Assembly (NCBI GenBank): GCA_030998015.1
Contig: JARWMV010000233.1
Location: forward strand, 1,054,001 to 1,118,000
Source of the DNA: Ceratorhiza oryzae-sativae
Lineage: Eukaryota; Basidiomycota; Agaricomycetes; Cantharellales; Ceratobasidiaceae
Reading direction: 5' to 3'
DNA: 64,000 bases
Every line of letters begins with the position of its first letter. Within the stretch, counting starts at the first letter, position 1. Positions 10,141 through 22,459 of the stretch are shown here, one piece after another. The translations under genes and the position numbers were made by a program. The notes beneath the pieces were generated by a model. The model was not told the origin of the DNA and searched no databases. It saw only the letters and a program-made list of their open reading frames with translations.

Positions 10141-11503
10141 CATGACTATAGATTCCACACGCCACGTGTTTGACGAGAGCCAATCGCCGATTGAGCTTGA
10201 CGCTATCCCATGCTTGTGAATTCCGCGTATTAACCCATTATTGGCGCCAAGTAGTGTGTGTGTGGCAAGCGGACGGGACAACTGCCAGCCCACGAGCGAC
10301 CCAGACTGGGCTTGCTCGCTCGGTTTTATCGGTCCGAGCATGTCCCGCGGGAGGATATCGACCGCCCGACGATCGTGCGGATGAATATCGCCAAGAGCCG
10401 AGATGCGCTATAAATAAACCAGTCTGGCCCGGCACGGGTAACCGAGTCGGGTGATCAAGAGAGATATAAGCGGGTTGGATGACGTATCTGGATGGGATCG
10501 GTCTCGTGTGCTTGGTGTAGTTGTAGGGTAGGAAGGATGTGCCATTGAGAAGCAAAAGTATGGGTAATACATTCTCGGCTGTGTGCCGGACTCGGTTGAA
10601 TAGCACCATACGTGTTATGAATCTTCTTGCTTCGCTCGTCCCAGCTCGAATCCACCTCGCTGAACACCAAGGAGTGTTTTGGAGAGCCGTCAGGGACGAT
10701 GACGATGATAGATGTCATGTATGCCAAGACAACTGGAGGTTGTGGGGGGAAATGAAATAGAAGCGCAAACCGAGCAAGGGTATGCAGTGTCCCCAACGTA
10801 AACCGAGATGACTGCGCAATAAAAATAGTCGTACACTCGATAAGACGGCTCTATCGGCAGTCTGAACGTCGAATATCGAAGCCGCAGCGTCGAGTTGACA
10901 TGCCTTCTCGATCATGCACAGCCGGTGGGGGGGGGGTGGAATTTAGTCAGGATCGTAGCCCAAGTCCGGTCTCCCCCGAATGGCGAGGGGCAGGCGAGGA
11001 AAGGGGGCAGGGGTGGTGCGCCTGCGGGGGCAAGTGGTCAGACGACACGGGTGTGTCAGGAGGTGGACAACGTCATCTGTGCCATATGCAAGGCTTCTCT
11101 TGGAGACTGGGTCCAGGCGTGCGCAGGTGGCAACCGGCCGTTTTCGCTCGTCGCGCTGGGCGGCTCGAAGGAGCCGACCGGCGCCGGGCAGGATGGCCCG
11201 GGACAGCGGCGCCGATGGCCAGAACCGTGCGGGAGAGGGTCGTCCGCAGGTGGCGGTGTGGGATCACGTGCTCTGAGGCGACGGGCGTGAGCTGATCAGT
11301 TGCTCTGACTTGAGGCGAAGAAGGCGGAGGTGGATGTGGATCGAGCGTATATATGGGGCCGCCTCGTTGGCTCCACGCCTGACCTCGTGTTCCCCTGCCC
11401 CGGACCCATCTGCCTTCCCACCGTAGCAACTCATCTAGGCGCTGGTCCCAACATATAATCCCGCCCCTGCATCCCTGCTGCTGTGTTCTCCCAGCCCCTC
11501 GCC
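10141..11503. other. Intergenic region and GC-rich promoter of the WD40 gene
   Basis: No gene is supported between 10141 and about 10900. From 10900 to 11503 the sequence is markedly GC-rich and keeps frames open by composition alone. A G10 run lies at 10927-10936. TATATA at about 11349 and a TC-rich zone near 11370-11490 fit a promoter and 5' UTR for the WD40 gene that starts at 11504. Confidence 0.45.
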
Positions 11504-13476
11504 ATGGCCAACAGCGCTCTACCAGCAGGGTAAGTCGCCGTGCGCCTGTTGCCCGCCCGCCCGCGCCTGATCGCCGTCCAGCCCAGCCAAGCTCGCACAC
11601 CCGCTCCCGACCGGGTCCACCCACGCCGCGGTCAAGATCGGCCACGTCCAGCTGCGCGACCTCGTGCACGGCAGCGGCCCCCGCGGACGCGTCGTCTACG
11701 TCACCGACAAGGCCGTCAAGGAGGTCGACGTCCGGCGCGGAGCCCAGGTAAGAGACCGCACCCCGCTCTCGCCGCGCCCCTCGTCTTCACCATCCCCGCA
11801 CGGTTCGGCCACTCGCTGCGTCGATCAGCATGTGATCTTCCACCCGTGTAAACAGCGACACACAACTGACGCCGCTTGTGCCTGCAGTCCACGCGGACGC
11901 TCTCCGCGCTCGACTTTCAGCCAAACTGCATCGCGCTCTCGCCCGCCGGCTCCCTCGTCATCGCCGGCGGCCAGCACGCCGAGCTCCAGATCACGACCGT
12001 CTCGCCCCCGCCCCACCCGTCCCTGTCCGCGGCCCGACGCCAGAGCCGCATCCAGTACGGCACCGCCATCTCGGACGAGCGCGGCAAACCCGTCAAGGGT
12101 GGATATGTCGACGACGAGAGCGACGAAGAAGACGCCGAAGACGTCGACGAGTCCATGGAGTGGAGTCGGGACGGAGACGGCCATGCAACCAGGACGAGAA
12201 AGGTCGAAGTCCGCGCAGGTGTGGGGCGCGACTACGCAAGCATAAACAACCATGTGCTGGTCCTTGGCGACCAGCCAGCCGAGGGCGGTGTATACGGCGA
12301 GGTCCAGCGACGTAAGCTCCGGTCGATCCGTATCCCCCTGTCTCTCACTTCTCACTGCCCGTGTAACGACAGATCCGGAACAAACGCGGATCGTGGTCTC
12401 CAACAATGACGAGTACGTGCGCGTCTTTGATGTCGACACACGCGAGGCCGCCGGGAAGGAATGGGGCAACATGGAAATGGTTGGAGCCGTAAAGCTTGGG
12501 ACTGCCGCCAATCATGGTCCGTCTCCGGTCGTCCGGATTAAACACCCACTAAACCCGCGCCCGTAGCCTCATTTTCACCCGATGGCCGGACAATGCTCGC
12601 GGTCGGCGACGACACGCGCCTCCAAATCTTCAATGTCAACGCACGCAGCCAGATGGTCGATTTCGAACACGTTGGGTCTTACACGAGTACGTCACCCCCT
12701 CCCATCTCACGCGGCCTGCCCTCTAACCTAGCCCTCCACCCTCACTTGCAGGCGGCACCGAGCCCAACTTTACGTCTGCTTGGTCTGCTTCTGGCCTGCA
12801 ATTCGCGGCTGCATCCCAAGACGGCTCGGTCACCGTCTGGGATGTCCGTTCGTCTCGGCCACTCGCCTCTTGGCATGTCCCACACCGATCAGGATACCAA
12901 CCCCGACCACAATCACTCACGCCCCCGGCCTCCCCTCCACTCACCACCATGCCCATCGCCGGCATACGACTAGCCTCTAGCCGAGGGTACAGTTACGACC
13001 CGCGTTTTGCAGGTGCTTATGCCAACACTGAGCAATTCATGTGGGATCCCTCCACCCAAGGTCCGGGCCACGGCATCCGTAGTCTGCGGTTCAGCCCGCG
13101 GACCTCCCACGGCCCCGAAGTGCTCGTGTTTGCCGAGCACACCGCACACGTGCACGTTATCGACGCCCAGACATTCACGACCCACCAGATCATCGACGTT
13201 CCCCGTGCGCCAAGGACGAGTCCCGCTTCCCCCGTTCGCGAGCCCCTTGGCTTGCCGTCGGCCGCCGTTGATTGTGCCACTGGTGCCGCCGGCCCCGGGG
13301 GATACTACCGCCCTGGCCGCGGATTGGATCCGAGGGGCGAGCGCGAAGTCGATCTTACTGGCGTGACGTTTGATCGAACGGGTGGATACATGTACGTCGG
13401 GACCGAGTGGAGCGTGGTCGAGTATGAGATGGTCGGGCGCACACGGCGAACGTGGGACGCGGCCGATTGGAATTGA
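11504..13476 (+). CDS. WD40-repeat protein with DUF2415-type architecture
   Basis: Predicted beta-propeller scaffold protein. The start at 11504 (MANSALPAG) is followed by an intron with a GTAAGT donor, then KIGHVQLRDLVHGSG and VVYVTDKAVKEVDVRRGAQ. That HxQLRDL opening is seen in fungal DUF2415/WD-repeat proteins. Propeller blades follow: LDFQPNCIALSPAGSLVIAG, NNDEYVRVFDVDTREAA, FSPDGRTMLAVGDD with LQIFNVNARS, and SASGLQFAAASQDGSVTVWD. The C-terminus has LRFSPRTSHGPEVLVFAEH, HVHVIDAQTF and GVTFDRTGGYMYVGTEWSVV, with the stop at 13476. An acidic insert (DDESDEEDAEDVDES) lies between early blades. About six introns join in phase. The gene is GC-rich compared with its neighbours. Its partners and role are unknown. 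Confidence 0.82.
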
Positions 13477-15199
13477 GCCTGCCAAACTCAAACTTGAACG
13501 CCCAAACTCGAACGTGAATTGAACGACGATAACGACTAGCACCGCTCAAACGAAACGACTCTTGCATATTCACATATCGTAACCTATTTGCAGTTTCTGC
13601 TCGTGTGGTTTCTCTCTTCAATTTTTCTTTTTCTTTTTTACTGCGCTCTATATCCATAACTGCTGTATCTGTGTTGAACGTTCTGATGCAAAAGGCTTGT
13701 GTACCTGTATATGTATCTCTGGAACGGCTGTGGAATTTATTTTGGTCCTTGAATTGCGCAAACGGTGATTGGGTGATGACGTAAGTGTGTGCCGCCACGT
13801 GTGACCTGGTGAATAGCCACCCATGACAGGCTCCACATGTCACAGCCGATGATATCGCTAATACAGGTACACTCGCGCTTTCGTCGGGCTTCTGTCGTAT
13901 GCTCAGCTTCCCCCTCGTCGTTCTTTAATATTGGTTTCTCCCCGTCGCCTCGTGTCTCGGCTAACCGGCGAGCATGCGCCCGCGCGTCTGCGGTGCCTAG
14001 GCTGGATATTCCATGTGTGGTACCTGGAAAAGTCTATGGGGAATGCTGGTCTTGTGTCTTTTTTTTCTTCTTCTGGTGTGTATTTGGGTTGATGTTGAAT
14101 CCATTTCGGATTTTAGGATGCGAGCGACTAGCCTTGTATGCAGAACCGTCAATCCGGCATAATACAACTGACAACCAAACGAGGTCGGGCGAGAGAATGA
14201 CAGGTACCAGAGTCTGGACCAGCGACCGACCGATAACAAAATGACAACGGCCCCACCTCACCAAAACGGGAAATAATACCCCACCCCCTCCCCTCACGCC
14301 CCCAATCACCAAGCGATCGAAAAACGAAATCAGAGTCGACAGAACAGACCGATACCCGCCGGCTGAGAGCGCACCTTTTGGATTCCTCTCCAGGAACACA
14401 CTTGGCGTTTGTCCCTTCTTTTTTGGACAGGTCGCGTCCCTCGTTCCGTTCTGCTACGAGGCCCCCTTCCCCACCTCGTGATGCGCTTGATCTCGTCTTG
14501 GCGATCTTGACTCGAGGCTTCTTTCTCGATCTCTTCACGCTTGGTCCGGGATGCCAAGTCAACCGGTATCTAGTCTGTGGTCGGTTGAATTCGGGAGGAG
14601 CAGGAGGGAGGGAGGGAAGGGGGGATGCTACGTTGTTATCTGCCGGATCGACTGGTGTTTGCGTTTATGATGGCGGGTCTTGGGAGGAAGCTTGGGCGTC
14701 TGGGCGATTGCAATGCGGCTCGATCGACGGCTGGATCTGCTAGCATATACCCAGGAGTCTCCTGTTGATGCTTACCGGGACTGGACGAAAGATCGATCGC
14801 TTTTATATCGTTCGGCTCGAGAAATGTCTACGTATTATATATAATAAAATACGATAGCAACTGAGAGATTCGAAGGTGATGTTGTTCTATCAGTAGAGCT
14901 AACATGGACGTATCCACACCTGTCGAATGAATGAGAATCGTGAAAGAATCGTATAATGCAACGATTCTTACATACGATCCACTCAAAAGCAACAAATATC
15001 AAAAGAAGGCTATATCGTACCGTGATGAGGCTTGCGCATCTTTCTTCGAAAGGCAAACCGATACGCAAAGCCGTGGCATCTACTCGATATATATAATACA
15101 AGTGTTTATTCCTGTAGAATGGATACAAAGTCTATGTGTCTAGCTAATAGTAACAAAGTCCAAAAGAGTCCGGCATCTCAAATATAAAATGACACCACC
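13477..15199. other. Intergenic region with a minus-strand TATA box
   Basis: No confident gene is seen. A minus-strand TATA box (TATAAAA at 14801-14807) faces left. Downstream on that strand, around 14480-14565, is a highly charged stretch (ASRTKREEIEKEASSQDRQ) that could be an exon of a small protein. Its neighbouring frames are interrupted and its start is not resolved. A non-coding transcript is an alternative. Confidence 0.35.
14801..14807 (-). promoter_or_regulatory. Minus-strand TATA box
   Basis: TATAAAA on the minus strand points toward an unresolved region at 14150-14770 with one charged coding-like segment. It may be the core promoter of a small unannotated gene or a non-coding RNA. 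Confidence 0.3.
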
Positions 15200-16665
15200 C
15201 TAAGGGGCGTAGAGCCCTTCGACGTACACAGGGGCACCCTCTTTTGAACCTTCCTCATCTGAAATATACACTTTGGGCGAAGCACTGGGACCATCCGGTT
15301 CGACACCGTTTGCATCCTTCCCACTTGTGCCAGACTCGGTCGAATTCGTCGGCGCCTGCGCCGAAAATGGTTCAAACAACAAGACCACGCTCTTCGAACT
15401 CGCCTCTTTAGTCGCAGCGTTCGCAGCAGACGACGATCCGGCCTCGATGATATAATCTCGCTTCCCATTCGTCTTTCCATCGTCGCACATGGGACGAATC
15501 GCCTTGTTCATGGGGTTCCAGCCAAAGCTCTGGCTCGCGTGCGGAGGGCTTGTCATACCGTCGGTGATACAGGGCCTGACCGCCAAAGCAGTCTGGCCGT
15601 CGCTGCCATCGTCAAACGTGGCGCAGTAAGCTTGGACCTGCCCGTTGGTAGAATTGACAAACGCCATCTGCAGCGAGACGATGTGCTCAGACGTCGTATT
15701 GGTGTTGTTGAACTGCGAGGCAATGGCGAGGGATGTGGGATGGCCCGAGTCGACGACGTAAATAGTCGAAGCGTTGTATGTAGACGAAGCATCTAGAAAG
15801 TACTGAGTGGTTGCGCTGGAGCCGTCCCCTATGCTCTGGGCCGAAGCGGGCTGGCGAGGGGATAAAAGAAGCCCGCCGAGGATAGGCCCAAGAATCGGCA
15901 AGCCACTGAGAACATCAGAGAGTGTTCCAGCAACAATATTGATGATACCACCAACGCCGGGAAGAGAACCTAGTATAGGAAGGAGAGGGTCGAGAAGTCC
16001 GCGACGATCAAGAACGTGGACGGCAAGTGAGCGAGTGATTTGTTCAACGTTGTGAGCCAATGAGTGCGCAATGATCAAGCCAGGGCCGTACTATTGACAC
16101 GAGAGGTGGATGAGCAAGTTAAAAAAATAGGAGATAGGCAGTAGTGGCTTACTTGAGAATCGACGCGAAACATGGTCCTCTTGCGAAAGACCCCCGCTTG
16201 AGCCGAGAATGCGTCCATCAACGCGATATCCGCCCCTTCGGCATGGATCTGTTCCTTTGAATCGGGCTTGTCGATGGCATCACCAAGGCTACGTCGAGAA
16301 ACATCCGCTTCAGGGCTTATTGGTTCGGAAGCATGGCCTGAAGCCATGTTTAAGGAAGCGGCGGTTGGCGGTTGGATGAACACGGCCTTGATGTCCGCTG
16401 GTTGTGCCTCCTCCTATGACGGAAAGTGAGTATTATATAAAATCAACTAGTGGAACCAAGCTCACGTTAATGCGGCGACGAAGGCCTGATGCCATACCGA
16501 ACGTTCGCGAACGCAGGTGGACCTTCGCCACGTCTGGACGTCAACGTCCAAGACCACATATCGGCGATGCTGCGCGGCCGTATGAGGGTTAGGAACGGCG
16601 ACAACGACAGAGGCGGTGACGACGACGAGGAGAGACGCAAACTGAGGTGTAAGAGCGATCATCAT
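15200..16665 (-). CDS. Secreted protein of an unrecognised family, paralogue A
   Basis: About 440 residues. The start at 16665 (the first of two adjacent ATGs) opens a signal peptide (MMIALTPQFASLLVVVTA, then SVVVAVP). Exon 1 joins exon 2 at 16498 through a GTATGG donor, the same donor as in the proteasome gene. A second intron follows MFRVDSQ. The core has a hydrophobic glycine/proline-rich segment (RRGLLDPLLPILGSLPGVGG, then LGPILGGLLLSPRQP). A central domain follows with TIYVVDSGHPTSLAIA, VSLQMAFVNSTNGQVQAYCA and SFGWNPMNKAIRPMCDDG. The tail is Ser/Thr/Glu-rich. Several N-glycosylation sequons are present. It is clearly paralogous to the gene at 26007-27572, which shares these motifs in the same order. 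I do not recognise the family. Extracellular or wall location is inferred. Confidence 0.72.
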
Positions 16666-17136
16666 GGTGGTCGAGGGAGGGTGGTGGAGGATGTGGGTGG
16701 GATGGGTGGCCCTTATACCTACCCGGTCAACGGCACAGACCTCGTGAGTGGGACAATACAGGGGGCCACGGAACAAGTGGCCAATACATTAAATAAGTGT
16801 GGATTTGTGGGGGATCTTCGCGTCCGATCAAACGCTCTTTTGGGTGGCTATCACGTGGGTTTCCTGCTCTTCATTTGAATGTTGCCAGTATAGTAACGAA
16901 TTTTTGAGTGCTTGAACATTCCATGACATCATAGCTGGGCCTGCACATGTGTTCTGTGACAAAACAAGACCTATAGCCTACACGGACCAAAAATGCCGAT
17001 TCAACCCATTAGACCGAGTAAAAAATGCATTATTCAGCCTCGCGGGTTACATGAGGGGATTAGTTGGACGGGAATGAGAAGTGGGTGAAGCCTGCAGCAT
17101 CTATGTCAGACCGAAAAGAGCCACAGAAATTAATAA
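16666..17136. other. Intergenic region between secreted paralogue A and the I9 gene
   Basis: This is the 5' flank of the secreted protein gene and the 3' flank of the I9 inhibitor gene. No other coding content is seen. Confidence 0.5.
16712..16717 (-). promoter_or_regulatory. Possible TATA box of secreted paralogue A
   Basis: On the minus strand GGTATAAGGG lies about 47 bp upstream of the ATG at 16665. Spacing and direction suit a core promoter for a secreted-protein gene. Confidence 0.4.
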
Positions 17137-17593
17137 TTAATCATAGCCCTCAACATAGCCATACGTATTCTGGCAGATGCTTTCGACGTCTGGAGAGTTT
17201 GCCACGATCATCAACGCCTCGTCACTTAGCCGGGCCGCATATCCCTTTACGACTTCAGCCTCATCAGTAGGCCATAACTATTCCAGGCTGTTTGAAAGCT
17301 TACTTTCCCACTCGGCTGTCACGTCCACTCGAACATCGCGATCATTGTTCAAACTTCGAATCCACTCCATATGAGCCACTCGATCGCCATCATCGTTTAG
17401 CGTGACCTTCAAAACAGGAGGTTATTCATGATAAAAAGAATACTGAGGAACCCACTATGTATGAGCCGGTTACACCGTCATGTTTGGCAAATTCAACCTT
17501 GGTGGTAGTTTTCTCCCAGTCGATCGTGCTCGTTTGCCCTTGGTAAAGAAAATCATCATTAGAGGGGCCTGTTTTACACTCGGTGGTTCTCAT
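17137..17593 (-). CDS. Peptidase inhibitor I9 (subtilisin propeptide-like) small protein
   Basis: Small protein with a subtilisin-propeptide-like inhibitor domain, as in fungal proteinase inhibitors such as Pleurotus POIA1. Three exons join in phase: GSYI then VTLNDDGDRVAHMEWIRSLN, DVRVDVTAEWE, then after a short intron IVKGYAARLSDEALMIVANS and PDVESICQNTYGYVEGYD, with the stop at 17137. The YIV.L...D...H..W and GYAA.LSDEAL..V..SPDVE patterns are typical of I9 domains. The 5' end is uncertain: the ATG at 17593 gives about 37 residues before the domain, without a clear signal peptide, and another 5' exon is possible. It lies 1.8 kb from, and divergent to, a secreted subtilase, so protease regulation is a natural but unproven role. 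Confidence 0.65.
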
Positions 17594-19403
17594 GGCTGGG
17601 AGGCGTGGTTGTTGTGGAGCCAGGAATATGGAAGGAGTCCGCTGCGAAGCAAGTGGTGGCCCAAGGCTGGATCCCTGTTCGGTCAGGTGCAGCGGCAAGC
17701 AAAAGCAAACAGGCGGCCAAATCACCTTTGGGGCTCATAGAACAGAGAACAATGAAGCGCTACTATTCATCGATTTACATCACATGTAGCTTTGCTCCAA
17801 GCCCAATTCCGAAAATACGTGCTTATGTTTCACACCCTTGTGTTGTTTACACCGAATTATTGTTAGGCGATCATAAGCGCTGGTTTGTGGATGGCACATA
17901 GGCGGATATCCAGTCAATCCGTTGAGCACAATGACCTAACGACTCAGAACAGACGGGAACCTTGAGTATTTCGGTTATCATCTGGCGCTTCGAGTATCCG
18001 AGGTTCGGTCTTCTCGGTCCCGGCTCGCCCAGTAGCTGCTTTTTCGTAAGTCAAACCTCCACCAGCTTACGTGTACTAGAAGTCTGACGATACTCAGGTG
18101 CTCGCAGGAGAAAGAAACGTTATTATCAACCTGCTGATGTATATTATGTTTCTACTGGAGTCGCTCTAGTAAGATTCGACAACAATAGATCTCCACTAAT
18201 AGTTAAATCTTGCTTTGGAGCAAGGAACTGATGTCTTCTTGTATCAGTCGATGGTAACCACTCTAAATTTAATAAGGTGTCGCCTCCCTGCTTACCTGTG
18301 CCGGCTCCTGTCTTGCACCTAGTTGTCTTTCCACACGACCATCCCACGTTATTTGTTCGTTCAGATTGCGCGTTATATGTTGCCCCAATGGATATTGACT
18401 GAATTGAAATATCCGCATAATGGCCGTAACTTTACAATACTGAATAAGGAAATTTTCCATATGGTGACACAGCGGGTGTATCGGTATTGGGGCAGCCCGG
18501 ATAGACACGAGCACTTTGCATACGTATTGAGAACGACTCACCCAAAGAATGAGACAACGCAAATTGGCCTCACTGGCTCGACGAGAAATCCAAATCGCAC
18601 AGTTTAGTTCGCTGCTCGATATCGAATTTCGATAAGACATTACAAGAGCTTTATTGAATGATGGAGTTTCGAACTTCGCGATTGATGCACGAGAGATCTA
18701 ACAGAGGAGTAGCATACGAGTGTATATATGCGCTAAAGTTGCACCGAGCATATCTGACTGCACCCGCCAGCATGAAGCCCCCAAATGAATGTATCCAGCC
18801 ACTAAAAAATACCAACCGGCCAATAGCCAGATGCTTAAAACCCATAAGCAAGTGGATACCAGTCATTGCTAGGGGATGTAAGTGATTATTTTTCAATCCG
18901 GCCAGGGTTGAGGCCAGGCTGGACAGAAATGAGAACAACCGAGTGATGCAATTCGCGTGATGACGTGTGCATGTATCGACAGATACACCTGGTTCAAAGC
19001 AGTGGTGCCTCCCGACAGTGGTGCAAGAGAAGAATTCGTCTTTGGGTGATAGCTTCGAAAATATCAGGGGCGAGAGACGATTGGAATAGAGAGTGAAATA
19101 GGTTTGGAGTATCAAGAACATAGATAATGCACAGCCTAGGATCAGGTGACCATGAGCTTTAGATCCAAGCTGGATGTCAAGTCGTTGCACCGTGTGTTCG
19201 AAGGCACCATACATGCGAGGGCGGTTCTGCTTGGGCATAGGCTGAAGGTAAACATGTGTTGGGGCTGAATCTTGATATGTTGGAAACCGGGGCGCACTCC
19301 AAACATAATAATACATTCTTCCCGAGCTACCTGACGTGCGCTCACTTTCAACTACACCCTCCGCTGGCCCCACCTACACTCTTTTCCACTTCCACTCGTT
19401 ATT
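17594..19403. other. Intergenic region upstream of the subtilase
   Basis: A long minus-strand frame runs from 19373 to 18651, has hydrophobic stretches and lacks an ATG near its start. I see no conserved motif and do not call it a gene, though a membrane protein cannot be excluded. The rest shows no coding signal. The right end carries the 5' UTR of the subtilase, with CA/CT-rich sequence just before its ATG. Confidence 0.35.
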
Positions 19404-22400
19404 ATGATGAAGCTCTTCATTTCTGCCGTCGCATTCACCCAGCTCGTTGCCGCTGCGGTTGACGTTCACTCGATCTCCGGTGCAAACACAGGAAAATACG
19501 TTGAACGAGTACGTAGCCTGACCTTATCCTTGACTTCTTGTCAACCCCAGATACTTGTCTCACTCATGTAGTCGTATGTCATTGGCCTAAACGGCCAAGG
19601 TCACCTCAAGCGAGGCTTTTCATCTGCTCATTTAGAACTCGAGCATGACCTCCAGCGGCGCGGGGTCGACTACGTGGTCACCAATATATTCGACAATTCT
19701 CCAGTGTGGAGGGGTGCCGTTATCAAGCTGGGAAACCCCACAGATCTGATCAAGGTTGCGCAGGCTGCTGGTGTTACTGTGCGTGCTCTTGGCTTGACTT
19801 CCTCCAAAATCTTGGCTAATAGCCGAGGTCAGTCGATCAACCGTAACTATCTACATGACATGCCCAAGGGCCCTGATGCTGCGACTGCTATTCCACTCAA
19901 CCCAGTCGTCATTGACAGCCTATCGACCCACCAAATGACTGGCGTCAACCGAATGCACGAAAACGGCATTTTCGGCAAAGGTATCACCATTGGTATCATT
20001 GACACAGGCGTCGACTATACGAACCCCGCTCTCGGTGGCAAGTTGGGTCCCGGAAACAAAGTCATTGGAGGGTACGATTTTGTCGGGGATGACTACACTG
20101 GTGGTGAAAACACACCAGACCCAAAACCTGACAACGACGTTGGTCGCAACTGCGTTTTTTTCCACCATTATGTTAAGAAGCTGATTAAGATTAATTTAGC
20201 CACTTGATCAATGCGCCGGCCATGGCACACACGTTGCTGGTATCATTGGCGCCAACCCCGGCAACCCGTTTAACATTTCAGGTGTTGCATACGAAGCCTC
20301 GATCAACGCCTACCGCATCTATGGCTGCACAGGTTCCACCTCAGATGACATCATCATAGCGGCCTTGATGAGAGCAGATCATGATGGCAACGATATTATC
20401 ACGATGTCATTTAGCGACAGCAGTGGATGGACTGAGAGCGTCATCTCGATAATAGCAAGCAGACTTGCCGACAAGGGGAAAATCGTGACTGCTTCGGCCG
20501 GAAATGCTGGTGATTATGGGTCCTGGTTTACGCGGTTCCCGGCGACGGGCGTTAATGTCATTTCCGTGGGCAGCGTCGATAAGTAAGTTTATCCATGTCA
20601 CCTGATTAGTAAGATTTGACTTGTCTCTCAGCATGGTTATTCCTATTCAAAACGCATCCGACTCTACCGGCCGCCAAATTCCTTACTATTCAGGTCTTCC
20701 TCTTGCGAACGGGACGTTTCCTATCTACGCGACGTCCACCAATACATCTGTCCTGGACGATGCCTGCAGCCCGCTCCCAGATTCAACGCCTAACCTTTCT
20801 CCATATCTCGTCGTGATTCGTCGTGGCACTTGTAACTTTGAAGTAAAGCTCAAGAATGCTGCTGCCAAAGGAGGGGAGAGGTTTTTGATCTACGATAACA
20901 AAGCCAGGCCTCTGGAGGGTATTCGTACCGGAAACTACGCGGCTGCGCTCATCTCGGAGAAGGACGGTGAATACATCGTTAACGACCTGCTGGAAAAGGA
21001 TGGCACCATAACGTTCACCAATAACCCGTACGGTTTGCCATCAGAGACCGGCGGCCTAGTATCCTCCTTCACTAGCTATGGACCCACGTTCGACATGTAT
21101 TTCAAACCCGCCCTCTCTGCTCCTGGTAGAAATATCCTCTCCACCATTCCCGTTCCCATGGGATCCTACGCTGTCCTATCCGGAACATCCATGTCCACTC
21201 CTTTCGTCGCTGGGGCCTCTGCCCTCTTCCTGCAGGTCAGGGGGAAGACCGCCGAGAATGCAAAGGCCGCTCGAGCTGCGTTTCAGAACACTGCCTCCTA
21301 TATCCCCAATTCAAAAGCGAACAATAGTTTGCCCGAGACTCTTTCGCACTGTGGTGCGGGTCTCATTCAAGTCTACGACGCGGTCTACGGAGCGGGATCT
21401 ATGACTCCCGCCGAGCTTTTGCTAAATGACACTGCAAACTTCCGGGGTGATCAAATCGTGACGATCACAAACAGGGGAACCAAGGCTGTCACATACGCAC
21501 TCAGCCATATTCCAGCAGGTACTACGAACACAATCAGTGGCGTAGAAAACATTCGTAAGTTTTTGGGGTGTGATTTGGTTCTCGTAAGCTTATGTTTTGG
21601 TTTAGTTGGTCCAGTCCCGGTTGTTAACGCGCCCGCAACCGCCCAAATTTTACCCTCGAGTGTTACGGTCCTGCCTGGCCAGTCTTCCCTAGTAAACATC
21701 AAGTTTGGCGTCCCGACTGGCTTGGACGCCAAGGCTTTCCCAGTCTATTCCGGCTTCATCCAAGCCAAAGGCGATGACGGCTCGACTTTGCATTCTTCGT
21801 ACCTTGGTGTGGCCGCTGCGCTCAGGGACATGAAGGTCCTTGATGACACGGACTCGTATTTTGGCGACGGGATTAAACTTCCGCTCATAACGGATAAGAA
21901 TAAAAATCCAATTAACGGTTCGGCGACTTTCTCGATGCAAGGAAACAATACACCTGCTGTCGTCTATCGGTTTGTTGCTGGTACACCACTCATGCGGATA
22001 GATTTGGTAGATTCGACAGTAGACGTCACTGCGAATCACCGCAGGTCGTTCGATATAGAGATTAGGGAGCCCAGGCTTGGTCATCTGAAACACCCGCTTC
22101 TCTACTCCAAGCACTGGGCACGTGCCAACGGCTATAACGGGGCTGAAGACGTGCGCAAACGGGACCTTCTGAGTTTTCTACTTCCCAAAAACTCGGAATT
22201 CAACGCTACATTGACCGCTGGTGTCACCTCCACGATTCCTATTCTCGGGAACCTATTTTCGCAGCAATACGTTCCGCGTAACTCGAACTATCCCAAAGAC
22301 CCCGACAATCAAGATTTATCGCAAACTATCTTCCAGCATTTTACAAACGGGACTAGTATTCCTGATGGGACATATAAGGTTTTGTTGCAATGCTGGAGAA

Positions 22401-22459
22401 TCGGTAACGGAGGAATTGAGTCTTGGCTCAGTCCCGAGTTCACCATCTGGAGATCGTAA
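19404..22459 (+). CDS. Secreted subtilisin-like serine protease (S8) with propeptide and PA insert
   Basis: Extracellular endopeptidase of about 940 residues. A signal peptide (MMKLFISAVAFTQLVAAAVD) is followed by an I9-type propeptide (KYVERSYVIGLNGQGHLKRG, VTNIFDNSPVWRGAVIKL). The catalytic triad is complete: Asp in ITIGIIDTGVDYTNPAL (around residue 180), His in CAGHGTHVAGIIGANPG, and Ser in VLSGTSMSTPFVAGASALF. The oxyanion-region Asn lies in IVTASAGNAGDYGSW. A PA-like domain (YLVVIRRGTCNFEVKLKNAA) is inserted between His and Ser, and an Fn3-like beta-sandwich tail follows. Four introns join in phase; the second uses donor GTTGGT, needed to restore NDPLDQCAGHGTH. The intron at 21555-21605 is 51 bp, in frame and stop-free. 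No frame damage is seen. Architecture resembles minor extracellular protease Vpr-type fungal subtilases. Confidence 0.92.

Noticed and set aside
11073..11669. Antisense frame over the GC-rich promoter of the WD40 gene
   Set aside because: It has Arg/Gly-rich composition driven by GC content, no conserved motif and no splice context.
11825..12511. Long antisense frame (228 residues) inside the WD40 gene
   Set aside because: High GC content keeps antisense frames open. The sense strand has WD40 motifs and in-phase introns, and the antisense protein has no motif.
18651..19373. 240-residue minus-strand frame with hydrophobic stretches
   Set aside because: There is no ATG at its beginning, no recognised family and no intron structure typical of neighbours. 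It was kept only as a remark in the intergenic entry.
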